A stretch of DNA of 64,000 bases from Celeribacter sp. HF31 (GTDB lineage: Bacteria > Pseudomonadota > Alphaproteobacteria > Rhodobacterales > Rhodobacteraceae): assembly GCF_011806455.1 (NCBI RefSeq), contig NZ_JAATOT010000002.1:372001-436000 (forward strand), given 5' to 3'. Positions 1 through 8,705 of this stretch are shown here, one piece after another. Both the position numbers and the translations under genes were made by a program. The notes under the pieces are model-generated. The model had not been told where the DNA came from. It saw only the letters and a program-made list of their open reading frames with translations, and did not search any database. How positions within the stretch are numbered: the first letter of the stretch is position 1; the number at the start of each line of letters is the position of its first letter.

Positions 1-1
1 C

Positions 2-1276
2 TTCACCTGGACCGCGCTGATCACCAACGTGCTGATCGTCGTGGCCTTCCCGGTGCTGACCGCCACTCTGGCGCTTCTGACGCTCGACCGTTACGCGGAT
101 TTCCACTTCTTCACCAATGACTTCGGTGGGAATGCGATGATGTACATCAACCTGATCTGGATCTGGGGTCACCCGGAAGTCTACATCCTGATCATCCCCT
201 GCTTCGGCGTCTTCTCCGAGATCGTCTCGACCTTTTCCGGCAAGCCGATCTTTGGCTACAAGACGATGGTTTGGGCCACGGCCTGCATCATGGTGCTGTC
301 CTTCGTGGTGTGGTTGCACCACTTCTTCACCATGGGCTCCGGCGCGAGTGTGAACACCTTCTTCGGCATCACCACGATGATCATCGCCGTGCCGACCGGT
401 GTGAAAATCTTCAACTGGCTCTTCACCATGTACAAAGGCCGCGTGCGCCTCGAAGTTCCGATGTACTGGACCATTGGCTTTCTCATCACCTTCACCATCG
501 GTGGGATGACCGGTGTGCTTCTGGCCGTGCCACCCGTGGACTTCCAACTGCACAACACGCTGTTCCTGATCGCGCACTTCCACAATGTGATCATCGGCGG
601 CGTCGTCTTTGCCGTCTATGCGGCGGTCTCCTACTGGTGGCCGAAAGCCTTCGGCTTCAAACTCAACGACAAATGGGGCAAACGCACCTTCTGGTTCTGG
701 TTCGTGGGCTTCTACTTTGCGTTCATGCCGCTCTACGCGCTGGGTCTCATGGGCGTCACCCGCCGGATGAACGCCTACCCGGATGCCGCCTGGCAGCCCT
801 ACTTCATCGTCGCCGCCTTCGGTGCCGTGCTGATCCTTCTGGGCATCATTTCGACCTTCGTGAACTTCTACGTCTCGATCCGCGATCGCAACGAGAACCG
901 CGTCGGCAATGACCCCTGGGATGCGCGCACGCTGGAATGGGCCACGCAATCTCCGCCCGCGCCGTATAACTTCCCCTTCGATCTTCAGATCACCGGGCGG
1001 GAGGCGTTCTGGACCATGAAAAAGCAAGGTTTCACTTGGCCCAAGGAGAACTACAAACCGATCCACATGCCCAAAGGCACCGCCACAGGTGTGATGATTT
1101 CGGCGCTGGCTCTGGCCTTCGGCTTTGCCATGGTCTGGTACATCTGGTGGCTCGCCATCCTGGCTTTCGTCGGCATGCTCGGCCTCGGGATTGCCCATAC
1201 CTTCAACTACAAACGCGACTATTACATCCCCGTCGATGAAGTCGCCGCAACCGAAGCCAAAGGAGCCGCCGCATGA
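2..1276 (+). CDS. cyoB: cytochrome bo3-type ubiquinol oxidase subunit I, 3' part
   Basis: This is the catalytic heme-copper subunit of a quinol oxidase in the inner membrane, reducing O2 with electrons from ubiquinol and pumping protons. The gene is cut by the window start; frame 2 is open from the first base. Visible signatures are GHPEVYI (Cu-B histidine and the cross-linked Tyr), the HH pair in WLHHFFTMG, the K-channel lysine in PTGVKIFNW, and HFHNVIIGG with the two heme-ligand histidines. [13 protein letters not shown] is more typical of CyoB than of cytochrome aa3 subunits. The stop overlaps the cyoC start (ATGA). The D-channel entrance lies upstream of the window. Confidence 0.95.
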   Translation, partial: FTWTALITNVLIVVAFPVLTATLALLTLDRYADFHFFTNDFGGNAMMYINLIWIWGHPEVYILIIPCFGVFSEIVSTFSGKPIFGYKTMVWATACIMVLSFVVWLHHFFTMGSGASVNTFFGITTMIIAVPTGVKIFNWLFTMYKGRVRLEVPMYWTIGFLITFTIGGMTGVLLAVPPVDFQLHNTLFLIAHFHNVIIGGVVFAVYAAVSYWWPKAFGFKLNDKWGKRTFWFWFVGFYFAFMPLYALGLMGVTRRMNAYPDAAWQPYFIVAAFGAVLILLGIISTFVNFYVSIRDRNENRVGNDPWDARTLEWATQSPPAPYNFPFDLQITGREAFWTMKKQGFTWPKENYKPIHMPKGTATGVMISALALAFGFAMVWYIWWLAILAFVGMLGLGIAHTFNYKRDYYIPVDEVAATEAKGAAA

Positions 1277-1878
1277 GCCACTCCCAAACTGCAAGCGTGA
1301 GCATCGCAGACCACGAGGTGCATCACGACAGCCCCACGCCCATCGGGTTCTGGATTTACCTGATGAGCGACTGCATCATCTTCGGTGCGCTTTTCGCGAC
1401 CTATGCCGTCTTGGGCGGCGGGTTCGCGGGCGGGCCGGGGCCGAAGGATCTGTTCGAGCCTGGGTTCGTCGCCATCGAGACGGCTTTGCTGCTGTTCTCC
1501 TCGATCACCTTCGGCCTCGCCATGCTTCAGGCCGACAAGGGCAAACGCGACGGCACGATGATGTGGCTGGTGATCACCGGCCTTCTGGGCGCGGGCTTCA
1601 TCGCGATGGAGCTTTATGAGTTCCGTCACCTGATCCACATCGGTGCGGGTCCGGATCGCTCGGCCTTCCTGTCGTCCTTCTTCGCGCTCGTGGGCACCCA
1701 CGGGTTGCACGTGACGGGCGGCATCATCTGGCTCGTGACGCTTCTGACGCAGATCAAGGCCCACGGGTTGACCACCGCCAACATGCGTCGCCTCGGCACG
1801 CTGTCGATGTTCTGGCACTTCCTCGATCTGATCTGGATCGGCGTGTTTTCCTTTGTCTATCTCGTGAGGTTGATCTGA
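1273..1878 (+). CDS. cyoC: cytochrome bo3 quinol oxidase subunit III
   Basis: Subunit III of the quinol oxidase, 201 residues, about the usual length (E. coli CyoC is just over 200). It has five predicted membrane helices and the family segment [15 protein letters not shown]. It stabilises subunit I and has no redox centre. It is translationally coupled on both sides: its ATG overlaps the cyoB stop, and its own TGA overlaps the cyoD ATG by one base. Confidence 0.95.
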   Translation: MSHSQTASVSIADHEVHHDSPTPIGFWIYLMSDCIIFGALFATYAVLGGGFAGGPGPKDLFEPGFVAIETALLLFSSITFGLAMLQADKGKRDGTMMWLVITGLLGAGFIAMELYEFRHLIHIGAGPDRSAFLSSFFALVGTHGLHVTGGIIWLVTLLTQIKAHGLTTANMRRLGTLSMFWHFLDLIWIGVFSFVYLVRLI

Positions 1879-2291
1879 TGTCTGCCGATACGCATTCCCA
1901 CCACGACGACCATCACGGCGATCACGCCAGTCATGGCCACGGCACCATGGGCCAGCTGATGATCGGCTTCGCGCTTGCTGCGATCCTGACCATCATCCCC
2001 TTCTACCTCGTCATGGCCGAGGTCGAGATGAGCCGTACCGCGCTGGTCGGCATCATCATGGGCCTGGGCGCCGTTCAGATCATCGTGCATCTGGTGTTCT
2101 TCCTGCACCTCAACACGACATCCGAAGAGGGCAGCACTTTCATGGCCACCCTCTTGGCGGTGATCATACTTGTGATCGTTCTGGCAGGCTCGCTTTGGGT
2201 CATGCACAACATGAACGAGAACATGATGCCGATGCATGACATGGAGCAGATGCTCGAAGAGATGCAAAGCCTTCAGTCCCAACAGGGCTGA
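1878..2291 (+). CDS. cyoD: cytochrome bo3 quinol oxidase subunit IV
   Basis: Small subunit IV with three membrane helices, thought to help assembly of the Cu-B site in subunit I. At 137 residues it is longer than E. coli CyoD (about 110). The extra length is a histidine-rich N-terminus (residues 6-22, HSHHDDHHGDHASHGHG) and a Met/His-rich C-terminal tail after the last helix. Both tails look able to bind metal; that is inference. A strong hairpin follows the stop. Confidence 0.93.
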   Translation: MSADTHSHHDDHHGDHASHGHGTMGQLMIGFALAAILTIIPFYLVMAEVEMSRTALVGIIMGLGAVQIIVHLVFFLHLNTTSEEGSTFMATLLAVIILVIVLAGSLWVMHNMNENMMPMHDMEQMLEEMQSLQSQQG

Positions 2292-2311
2292 TCCCGCCTC
2301 TCTGACCACAC

Positions 2312-2342
2312 CAAACGCCGGGGCCCACGTGGCCCCGGTTTG
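2312..2342 (+). terminator. hairpin after cyoD
   Basis: CCGGGGCC (2318-2325), a five-base loop and GGCCCCGG (2331-2338), extended by CAAA/TTTG across a two-base bulge. Only three T follow, so it may be a partial terminator or an mRNA 3' stabiliser between cyoD and the SURF1 gene. Confidence 0.6.
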
Positions 2343-2376
2343 CCATTAAAGCTCCGGTTGCCCGAAGGAACCCGAT

Positions 2377-3102
2377 ATGCGCCCTGCCCGTTTCTTCTCC
2401 GCCAAACTGATCCTCGCCACCCTGATCGCCGCCATTGGACTGGCCGGTTTCACCAGCCTCGGCATCTGGCAGGTCAAGCGTTTGGCGTGGAAACTCGACT
2501 TGATCGAACGGGTCGACACACGTCTGGCCGCCGATCCCGTCCCGGCCCCCGGCCCGTCTGACTGGCCCTTGATTACGGCAGAAAAAGACGAATACACCCG
2601 CGTCACCCTGACCGGCACCTTCCTCAATGACGACGAGGTTCTGATCTACACGCCGTCGGATTTCGGCCCCGGTTATTGGGTTCTGACCCCTCTGGAGCGC
2701 GCGGACGGCACCATCGTCATGGTCAACCGCGGCGTTGTCCCGCAAGAGCGCGCCCTCGCGGGCGACTTCACCCGCATCACAGGCGAGACCTCCGTCACAG
2801 GCCTCTTGCGCCTCTCTGAGGACAAAGGCTGGCTGTTTTCGCGCGACAACGACCCCGAAGGCGGCAATTGGTATCGCCGCGACATCGGCTCGATCACCGA
2901 GGCCAAGGACTACACGGACGCCGCCCCCTATTTCGTCGACCAGGACCTGACCGACCCGCGCGGTTGGCCGCGTGGCGGTAAAACCGTGGTGAGGTTCCGC
3001 AACTCGCATTTGAGTTATGCTTTGACCTGGTTCGCTTTGGCGGCTGTCATGGTGATCGGCTACGTGCTGGTCTTGCGCCTGCATTTTCGGCGCCACGGCT
3101 GA
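2377..3102 (+). CDS. SURF1 family terminal-oxidase assembly factor
   Basis: A 241-residue inner-membrane protein with the SURF1/Shy1 architecture: an N-terminal helix (about residues 8-30) ending in GIWQVKRLAWK, a large periplasmic domain with VNRGVVPQ and YFVDQD, and a C-terminal helix (about 218-236) preceded by RNSHLSYALTWF. SURF1 proteins deliver or stabilise heme in heme-copper oxidase subunit I. A SURF1 gene directly after cyoABCD is common in alphaproteobacteria. The ATG at 2377 follows a GAAGGA ribosome site. Confidence 0.92.
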   Translation: MRPARFFSAKLILATLIAAIGLAGFTSLGIWQVKRLAWKLDLIERVDTRLAADPVPAPGPSDWPLITAEKDEYTRVTLTGTFLNDDEVLIYTPSDFGPGYWVLTPLERADGTIVMVNRGVVPQERALAGDFTRITGETSVTGLLRLSEDKGWLFSRDNDPEGGNWYRRDIGSITEAKDYTDAAPYFVDQDLTDPRGWPRGGKTVVRFRNSHLSYALTWFALAAVMVIGYVLVLRLHFRRHG

Positions 3103-3108
3103 ACCGCG

Positions 3109-3600
3109 TCAGACCAGCCCGCGCATCACCTCCGCCGCGATCTCGAAGGAGCGGAGGCGCGCGGTCTGGTCATGGATCATCCCCGTCACCATCAGCTCAT
3201 CGGGCTGATACCGGGTGAACACCGCTTCAATCTGCGCCGCAAGCGTCTCAGGTCCGCCGACGGCGGCACAGCTCAGCATGCGATCCACCTGTGCGCGCAC
3301 CGGATAGCGCATGTCGGCCACGGCTTCGAGCGAGGGTTTCGGCAATTTACCCCGGTTGTTGGTGTCGATATTGGCGAAGGCCTGAAGCGGCGATGTGCGC
3401 AGATAGGCCGCTTCCTCATCGCTCTCGGCGGCACAGACACTGGCGGCCATCACCGCATAGGGCTCGGCCAAAGTGTCTGACGGCTAGACGTTGATCCGGT
3501 ACACATGCAGCGCCTCCTCAAGCATATCCGGCGCGAAATGCGAGGCGAAGACGTAAGGCAGGCCGAAATGCGCGGCGAGCTGCCGCAGCTTCGTGACACT
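3109..3600 (-). pseudogene. broken LLM-class flavin-dependent oxidoreductase (luciferase-like)
   Basis: Only the C-terminal half of a luciferase-like monooxygenase is recognisable: LRQLAAHFGLPYVFASHFAP, then EALHVYRINV, an in-frame TAG (complement of 3484-3486), then LAEPYAVMAASVCA and finally DELMVTGMIHDQTARLRSFEIAAEV. In intact relatives a Gln-Pro-Ser stretch follows the VYR.N segment, so the TAG probably replaced CAG. Upstream of about 3600 the homology ends and the N-terminal half, with the flavin-site strands, is missing. The gene therefore has a 5' truncation and a nonsense codon. Confidence 0.85.
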
Positions 3601-3655
3601 CTCTTCTGGCGTGTGCCGCCTCGGAGCCATCTTGGCCCGCCGTTTTCCTAAATAG

Positions 3656-3853
3656 TACGGTGGGCCCCTTCTGTGGGGGAGGACCAGTGGGGCACTTCGT
3701 CGAAGTGGCGCGGCAACTGGCCTCAGACTTGTGGTGTTGCGCAAGGGGCAAGTGCGGTTGGCGAGCACGGCAGAGGCGATTGCCGAGAACCGTGAGCTGA
3801 TCACCGAGGCCTATTTCCAACGCCCCCTCACCGACATAAAAAATGCGCCCTGA
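3656..3853 (+). other. open frame remnant of unknown origin
   Basis: From the stop at 3653 to a TGA at 3851-3853 there is an open frame without a convincing start. Its last part (TGLRLVVLRKGQVRLASTAE then AIAENRELITEAYF) looks like real protein, not random translation. I do not recognise the family. It sits beside the truncated luciferase-like pseudogene, so it may be the tail of another gene joined here by a deletion. Its stop lies inside the following terminator stem. Confidence 0.3.
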
Positions 3854-3870
3854 CTCTCAGGGCGCATTTT
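3840..3870. terminator. strong bidirectional terminator
   Basis: A perfect 14-bp stem (3840-3853 with 3857-3870) and a three-base CTC loop. The left arm starts with an A run and the right arm ends in TTTT, so it can terminate both the minus-strand dehydrogenase gene (stop at 3918) and anything arriving on the plus strand. Confidence 0.85.
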
Positions 3871-3917
3871 CCATGTCAAAAGAGATCACTCTCGTTTCGT
3901 CATCTCAGTTGGCCACC

Positions 3918-5684
3918 TTAGTTCGCCATGGCCAGCTGTTTCGGCAGTTTAAAGGTCCAGACCGTGCCGCCTTGGTTCAGGTAGTTGACCTTTTTGGCCA
4001 CTTCCCCGCCCCAGAGCGGAACCGCGCCGCCCCAGCCGGAGACGATGGTGACATATTGCTCGCCTTCGAACTCATAGGTCACCGGCTGACCGACAATCCC
4101 AGACCCGGTCTGGAAGGACCAAAGCTTTTCACCGGTCTCGTCATCCAACGCAATGAACTCACCTTCCGGGGTGCCAAAGAACACGAGGCCGCCCGCGGTG
4201 GTCATCACCCCGCCCCAAAGCGGTGCGTCGTTTTGGAAGTCCCATTTGATGTCGCCGGTTTCCGGCTCGATGGCTTTCAAAGACCCGATGTGGCTCTCGA
4301 AAATGGGCTTGATGGTAAAGCCAGCGCCCAGGTAAGCCGCGCCTTTTTTGTAGGAAATCGGCTCGTTCCAGATGTCCATGCCCCATTCGTTCGACGGCAC
4401 GTAGAACATCCCGGTCTTCTGGCTGTGCGCCATCGGCATCCAGTTTTTGCCCCCCAGGAAGGACGGCACGGAGAACACCATTTCGCCCTTGTCGGCCTCC
4501 AAAGGATTGCCCGGGCGTGCGTCCTCGACAAAGATCGGACGACCCGTCTCGTCGATGCCCTCGGCCCAGGTGATGTTGGACACGAACGGCGTTGCGTTGA
4601 CGAAAGCACCGTCTTCACGGTTCAGCACGTAGAAGAACCCGTTGCGGTCGGCGGTGGCGTAGCGTTTGTTGCCGTCTTTGTCGGTGAAAGCGACCACTTC
4701 GTTCACCCCGTCAAAGTCCCAGCCTTCGCGCGGCGTGGTTTGGAAATGCCATTTGATCTCGCCAGTGGCCGGGTCGATGCCCAGACGCGAGGCGGCATAG
4801 AGGTTGTCGCCCGAATTGTCGTCCTTCGGCGTTCCGGCATCGCGCAGATGCGAGTTCCACGGCGCGGGGTTGCCCGTGCCAAAGATGAGCGTGTCGGTAT
4901 CGGCATCATAAGAGCCGCCAAGCCAGGTGGCACCGCCGCCGGTCTTCCACATATCGCCCGGCCAAGTGGCGTTAAGCTCACCCGTCATGGTCGATTCTTC
5001 GCCATTGAGCGTGCCCATATGGCCCTCGATCACCGGACGGGTCCAAACGAGATCGCCGGTTTCGGCGTCCCGCGCCTGCACTTCGCCGACGATGCCGAAT
5101 TCACCGCCAGAGTTGCCGGTGATCACCAGACCGTTCACGATCAAGGGCGCGGCCGTGTAGGAATAGCCTTCTTTGTAGTTGGCGATTTTCTTGTTCCATT
5201 TCACATCGCCGGTCTTGAGATCGAGCGCCACGATGCGCGCATCCAGCGTGCCGAAATAGATGTTGTCGCCATAAATCGCGCCTCCACGGTTGATCACATC
5301 ACAGCAGGGCAAGATGCCTTCGGGCAGACGGGCGTCATACTGCCAAAGCTCCTCGCCGGTCTTCAGATCAATCGCATACATCCGCGAATAGGATCCGGTC
5401 ACATACATGACACCGTCGTAAATCAGCGGCTGGGTTTCCTGACCGCGTTGTTTCTCACCGCCAAAGCTGAAGGCCCAGGCCGGGAAAAGGTTTTCGATGT
5501 TGTCCTTATTGAGCGTATCGAGCGGCGAATAGCGCTGAAGATCGCGCCCCATGCCGTTGGTCAACACATCGCCCGGCGTGGTGGCGTCGTTCAAAAGGTC
5601 TTCTTCGGTGACCCCGGCAACACCCCCGCCCGCAAGCCCAAAGCTCATGATGGCCGCCGTCGCAGCCGTTACAAACCTGTTCAT
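3918..5684 (-). CDS. PQQ-dependent alcohol dehydrogenase, predicted lanthanide type
   Basis: A periplasmic eight-bladed quinoprotein of 588 residues that oxidises an alcohol to the aldehyde and passes electrons to cytochrome c. The start MNRFVTAA at 5684 follows GGGAGGAC; a signal peptide precedes about residue 24. Repeated beta-propeller tryptophan motifs (such as ETGDIKWDF) are present. Cys127-Cys128 form the adjacent-cysteine disulfide site next to PQQ. Metal-site residues are Glu195 and Asn272, and in GWDFDGVNE the catalytic Asp323 is followed by Asp325. An Asp two residues after the catalytic Asp is the mark of lanthanide-dependent enzymes (XoxF, ExaF, PedH); Ca enzymes have Ala, Ser or Thr. 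The substrate (methanol, ethanol or other) is not decidable here. Operator-like sites lie upstream. Confidence 0.93.
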   Translation of the reverse strand: MNRFVTAATAAIMSFGLAGGGVAGVTEEDLLNDATTPGDVLTNGMGRDLQRYSPLDTLNKDNIENLFPAWAFSFGGEKQRGQETQPLIYDGVMYVTGSYSRMYAIDLKTGEELWQYDARLPEGILPCCDVINRGGAIYGDNIYFGTLDARIVALDLKTGDVKWNKKIANYKEGYSYTAAPLIVNGLVITGNSGGEFGIVGEVQARDAETGDLVWTRPVIEGHMGTLNGEESTMTGELNATWPGDMWKTGGGATWLGGSYDADTDTLIFGTGNPAPWNSHLRDAGTPKDDNSGDNLYAASRLGIDPATGEIKWHFQTTPREGWDFDGVNEVVAFTDKDGNKRYATADRNGFFYVLNREDGAFVNATPFVSNITWAEGIDETGRPIFVEDARPGNPLEADKGEMVFSVPSFLGGKNWMPMAHSQKTGMFYVPSNEWGMDIWNEPISYKKGAAYLGAGFTIKPIFESHIGSLKAIEPETGDIKWDFQNDAPLWGGVMTTAGGLVFFGTPEGEFIALDDETGEKLWSFQTGSGIVGQPVTYEFEGEQYVTIVSGWGGAVPLWGGEVAKKVNYLNQGGTVWTFKLPKQLAMAN

Positions 5685-5778
5685 TTTAGTCCTCCCATAG
5701 CAGACCGCACCCCTGACGTATGAAAGGACCACGGCTCATATCCTTCCATTATTGACAGGGCCGATCCTGCGGATATTG

Positions 5779-5824
5779 GCCATTGGTCGTAGGCCTTCTG
5801 CGACCCTCCTGTCCTTTGGTCGTA
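5779..5824. promoter_or_regulatory. candidate operator pair between the dehydrogenase and importer genes
   Basis: In the divergent gap, GCC-ATTG-GTC (5779-5788, centre 5783.5) and GAC-CCTC-CTG (5802-5811, centre 5806.5) are centred 23 bp apart; each keeps one half of the GAC-N4-GTC motif seen elsewhere in the cluster. A third TTTGGTCGTA lies at 5815-5824. The match is weaker than at the other four regions. Confidence 0.45.
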
Positions 5825-5875
5825 TTTCGCGCGCCCATCGCCCGACCTAGGCTCTTTTGTCAGGGAGGACTGCAC

Positions 5876-6859
5876 ATGACGAAATTCACCAAAGGACTGG
5901 CCGCTCTGGCGGCGGCGATGTCACTGACCGGCGCACTGGCCGCCAAGGCCGACGACCTGCCGACGCTCAAGGCCGCGCTTTACATGTCCGGCACCGTGGC
6001 CTGGGAGGTCGACACCATCCGCCACAACGGCTTTGACACCGCGCAGGGCTTTACCCTCGAGGCCATGGATGTCGCGGGCGCCGCCGCTTCGCGCGTGGCA
6101 TTGGCGGCGGGCGAAGTCGATATGATCGTCGCCGATTGGCTCTGGGTCGCCGCCCAACGCGCCGAGGGCAAGGACTACGTGTTTCTCCCCTATTCCAAAG
6201 CCGTCGGCGGGCTTTACGTGCCGAAAGACAGCCCCGCGCAAAGCCTTGCCGATCTCGAAGGTGGCAAGATTGGCATCGCGGGCGGGCCGAATGACAAAAG
6301 CTGGCTGATCCTGCGCGCCTATGCCGAGCAAATGACCGGTCAGGACCTCGCCTCTGAGACCGAACAGGTGTTCGGCGCGCCGCCGCTGATCTTCAAATCC
6401 GCGCTCTCGGGCGAGCTGGATGGGGCGATCAATTTCTGGCATTTCGGCGCCAAGATGGAGGCCTCCGGCATGCGCCTTCTGGCCTCCACCTCTGAGGCCG
6501 CTCTGGCTTTGGGTCTGAACCCTGACACGCCGCTTTTGGGCTATGTTGTGCGGGGCGACGTGTTGTCCGAACATCCCGAAGTGGTCAAAGGTCTGGCCGC
6601 CGCCTCGCGTCAGGCCAAGGACCTTCTGGCCACGGATGACGCGGCTTGGGATCGGTTGCGCGAGCGGATGAACGTCAAAAACGACGCGCAATTCGAGGCC
6701 TTGAAAGCCGGTTGGATCGCGGGCATCCCCGCCGAGGGCCCGGTCTCCGAAGAAGACGCCGCCAAGATGCTGGCCCTCATGGCGAAACTCGGCGGCGAAG
6801 ATCTGGTCGGCCAAGCGACCACCCTGCCCGCAGGCACCTTCTTTGATCCGGCCTCATGA
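5876..6859 (+). CDS. ABC importer substrate-binding protein (SsuA/TauA/NMT1 type)
   Basis: Periplasmic binding protein of 327 residues with a signal peptide (about 1-25) and the two-lobed fold of the nitrate/sulfonate/taurine class: LKAALYMSGTVAWEV at the first strand, VALAAGEVDMIVADW, GGKIGIAGGPNDKSWLILRAY and GELDGAINFWHF. The ligand is unknown. The ATG at 5876 follows CAGGGAGGAC. It overlaps the ATPase gene by four bases (ATGA). The likely permease partner is at 17695-18501, 10 kb away, behind a similar operator. In this context the ligand may be connected with the quinoprotein, but that is inference. Confidence 0.85.
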   Translation: MTKFTKGLAALAAAMSLTGALAAKADDLPTLKAALYMSGTVAWEVDTIRHNGFDTAQGFTLEAMDVAGAAASRVALAAGEVDMIVADWLWVAAQRAEGKDYVFLPYSKAVGGLYVPKDSPAQSLADLEGGKIGIAGGPNDKSWLILRAYAEQMTGQDLASETEQVFGAPPLIFKSALSGELDGAINFWHFGAKMEASGMRLLASTSEAALALGLNPDTPLLGYVVRGDVLSEHPEVVKGLAAASRQAKDLLATDDAAWDRLRERMNVKNDAQFEALKAGWIAGIPAEGPVSEEDAAKMLALMAKLGGEDLVGQATTLPAGTFFDPAS

Positions 6860-7515
6860 GACATGACCTGTCCATCCTCTCGGACAGGCTCAAAGCGGCT
6901 TTCCCTGTGAAGGCCGCCTTGCTGCACCTCGATCTGCGCTCTGTTTCCGCCGGGGGGGCGCACATCCTCGGGGCTATCAGGCTCGACATCCGTGCGGGCG
7001 AAACCGTTGCGCTGACCGGCCCGTCGGGGGTCGGAAAAACCACGCTGTTGCGGGTCATCTCCGGGCTGCACCGCGACTATGAGGGCGAGATCACCCGCCC
7101 GCCCCGGCTGTCGGCTGTGTTTCAAAGCCCGACGCTTTTGCCCTGGCGCAGGGCCTGGCAGAACCTCACCCTGACCACCGGGATTTCCAAGGCACAGGCG
7201 CTCGACTGGCTCACCGTCGTCGGCCTCGCCGATCATGCCGATCATTTCCCCGAACAGATGTCTTTAGGCCAACAGCGCCGCCTCGCACTGGCCCGCGCCT
7301 TTGCCGCCTCGCCCGATCTGTTGCTGATGGACGAGGCCTTTGTGTCGCTCGACCCAAAGCTGGCCGATGAGATGATGCAGCTGTTCGAGACGCTGCGCAC
7401 CCGGCACGGCACGACGACGCTTTTGGTCACCCATGATCGCACGGAGGCCGCGCGGCTCGCGGATCGGGTGCTGCGCCTCGACGGCCACCCTGCCACGCTC
7501 CGCGCGGAGACCTAA
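6856..7515 (+). CDS. ABC importer ATP-binding protein
   Basis: Cytoplasmic ATPase, 219 residues, of the SsuB/TauB type. Walker A is GPSGVGKTT, the Q-loop is in AVFQSPTLLPWR, the signature is the variant MSLGQQRRLALARA, Walker B is LLLMDEAF and the switch histidine is in LVTHD. The PTLLPWR segment is typical of nitrate/sulfonate importers. It overlaps the binding-protein gene. No permease follows; the next gene is a convergent cytochrome c. Confidence 0.88.
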   Translation: MRHDLSILSDRLKAAFPVKAALLHLDLRSVSAGGAHILGAIRLDIRAGETVALTGPSGVGKTTLLRVISGLHRDYEGEITRPPRLSAVFQSPTLLPWRRAWQNLTLTTGISKAQALDWLTVVGLADHADHFPEQMSLGQQRRLALARAFAASPDLLLMDEAFVSLDPKLADEMMQLFETLRTRHGTTTLLVTHDRTEAARLADRVLRLDGHPATLRAET

Positions 7516-7516
7516 A

Positions 7517-7915
7517 TCAGTCTGAAATCGACGCCAGATAGGTGACGATGAAATCCTGCACGGTTGGGTCGCTCACGCCCACGTGGCGCATTTTCGTGCC
7601 CGGCACCAAAGCGTCGTTGTCCTCCATCCAGGCGCGGATCGCGCCCTTGGTCCAGACAAACCCGGCATTCTTCAACGCCTCGGAATAGGGGTAACCTTCA
7701 AAGGTCCCCGCCTCACGCCCCACGACGCCGGTCAGAAGCGGGCCATAGCTCGCGCGGTCGGCATCGACGGAGTGGCAGCGGTGGCATTCCTTGTCGAAAA
7801 ACTCCGCGCCAGCGGCGGTTTTGATGGCGTCATATTCGCCCGCAAAGGCAACGGTTGCAAAGAGCGCTGGAAATACAACGGGGATCAAGGATGCGGCGAT
7901 ATGTTTGGCTTTCAT
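7517..7915 (-). CDS. class I cytochrome c, periplasmic
   Basis: A 132-residue monoheme cytochrome with a signal peptide (about 1-25), the heme site CHRCH, YGPLLTGVVGREAGT and the sixth ligand Met in GTKMRH. It resembles cytochrome c550/c2-type carriers and probably takes electrons from the quinoprotein alcohol dehydrogenase to a terminal oxidase; that role is inferred from context. The start at 7915 follows AGGAGA. The two best operator-like repeats lie 80-120 bp upstream. Confidence 0.88.
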   Translation of the reverse strand: MKAKHIAASLIPVVFPALFATVAFAGEYDAIKTAAGAEFFDKECHRCHSVDADRASYGPLLTGVVGREAGTFEGYPYSEALKNAGFVWTKGAIRAWMEDNDALVPGTKMRHVGVSDPTVQDFIVTYLASISD

Positions 7916-7995
7916 GGGGATGTCTCCTACGCGACTGTTTGAGGGATCATCGCGCGGAAGCCCCCACCAAAGGGTTGACCTGCCTCAAGAAAAGG

Positions 7996-8036
7996 CCCCG
8001 ACATTGGTCGGGGGGCTTCTACGACTTTGGTCGTAG
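7996..8036. promoter_or_regulatory. candidate operator pair upstream of the cytochrome c gene
   Basis: Two perfect 7-bp inverted repeats, each with a 4-base spacer: CCCCGAC-ATTG-GTCGGGG (7996-8013) and CTACGAC-TTTG-GTCGTAG (8019-8036). Both have the core CGAC-NTTG-GTCG, and their centres are 23 bp apart. The left one, read on the minus strand, is followed by CCTTTTCTT and could instead, or also, terminate the upstream Sel1 gene. Confidence 0.7.
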
Positions 8037-8043
8037 TCTTGCG

Positions 8044-8613
8044 TCAAAACAGGTTGAGATAGCGCCATTCATCGGCGTCCGGCGTCACCTCGTCGAGATC
8101 GTAATCCGCGCGCTGCAACCGCTGCGCCACGGCCAGGCCATCATTGGCCGCCTCATCCACAAGCGCCCGGCCCGCCTCTTCGTCGCGCGCCACGCCCCAG
8201 CCGCGCATCAGGTCCAGCCCGTGGTTGAACTTGCCCACCGGATCGCCCGCCTCGGCCGCTTTGCGATTCCACTCGGCTGCGGCCTCCAAATCTTGCGGCG
8301 CGCCCAGACCGTTGTCATCGAGCTGGCTCATCCAGGTCATCGCCCCGGTCCAGCCCGCATCCGCACAGTTGGAAAACAGCTCGCGCGCCAACTCGTGACG
8401 CCCGGATTTGGTGATCAGATAGCCCTGAGAACAGATCACCATGCCGGTGTCGCCCTCGCGGATGTTCTCCATCACCTGCGCCATCGACATCTCATGCGGG
8501 TTGAGCGTGCCCTGCTCGTCGACATGGGTGTCGGGGCCAAGCTCCATAGGTAAATCTTCGGCGAAGAGCGGCGCGGCCAAAACCAGCGCCAGACCAAGGC
8601 AAATGCGTTTCAT
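8044..8613 (-). CDS. exported Sel1-repeat protein
   Basis: A 189-residue protein with a signal peptide (MKRICLGLALVLAAPLFAED) and helical Sel1/TPR-like repeats (HELARELFSNCADAGWTGA, DLEAAAEWNRKAAEAGDPVG, EAGRALVDEAANDGLAVAQ). Such repeats mediate protein contacts. It has its own candidate double operator in the quinoprotein regulon. Its precise role is unknown. The start at 8613 has the ribosome site GGGAGGACTGTC upstream; longer frames lack one. Confidence 0.75.
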   Translation of the reverse strand: MKRICLGLALVLAAPLFAEDLPMELGPDTHVDEQGTLNPHEMSMAQVMENIREGDTGMVICSQGYLITKSGRHELARELFSNCADAGWTGAMTWMSQLDDNGLGAPQDLEAAAEWNRKAAEAGDPVGKFNHGLDLMRGWGVARDEEAGRALVDEAANDGLAVAQRLQRADYDLDEVTPDADEWRYLNLF

Positions 8614-8664
8614 GTGACAGTCCTCCCAGTGCCCAGCATGCCAGAGGTCACGCCCGCCACGTAT

Positions 8665-8702
8665 GGGACAAAGGTCCAAGCCGCCCTGCGACCAAAGTCG
8701 CA
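8665..8702. promoter_or_regulatory. candidate operator pair upstream of the Sel1 gene
   Basis: TGCGAC-CAAA-GTCGCA (8687-8702, perfect 6-bp arms) and GGGAC-AAAG-GTCC (8665-8677, core GAC-N4-GTC), with centres 23 bp apart. They lie between the stop of the ABC-2 permease gene and the Sel1 start, 58 and 81 bp upstream of its ATG. A CATACGT sequence next to the inner site, also found upstream of the dehydrogenase gene, could be a -10 element. Confidence 0.7.
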
Positions 8703-8705
8703 CAT

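Noticed and set aside
3518-3820. 100-codon minus-strand frame overlapping the broken luciferase-like gene
   Set aside because: It is the wrong frame of the pseudogene region; the homologous residues lie in the other frame ending at 3484.
3843-5723. 626-codon open frame on the plus strand
   Set aside because: It is antisense to the PQQ dehydrogenase gene. High G+C codons in the real gene leave the opposite frame open; the translation has no domain and is rich in Arg, Gly and His.
7996-8013. Simple terminator of the Sel1 gene
   Set aside because: On the minus strand the stem is followed by CCTTTTCTT, so termination is possible, but the core and the 23-bp spacing to the next repeat match the operator pattern elsewhere. 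I kept it as an operator candidate and noted the ambiguity.
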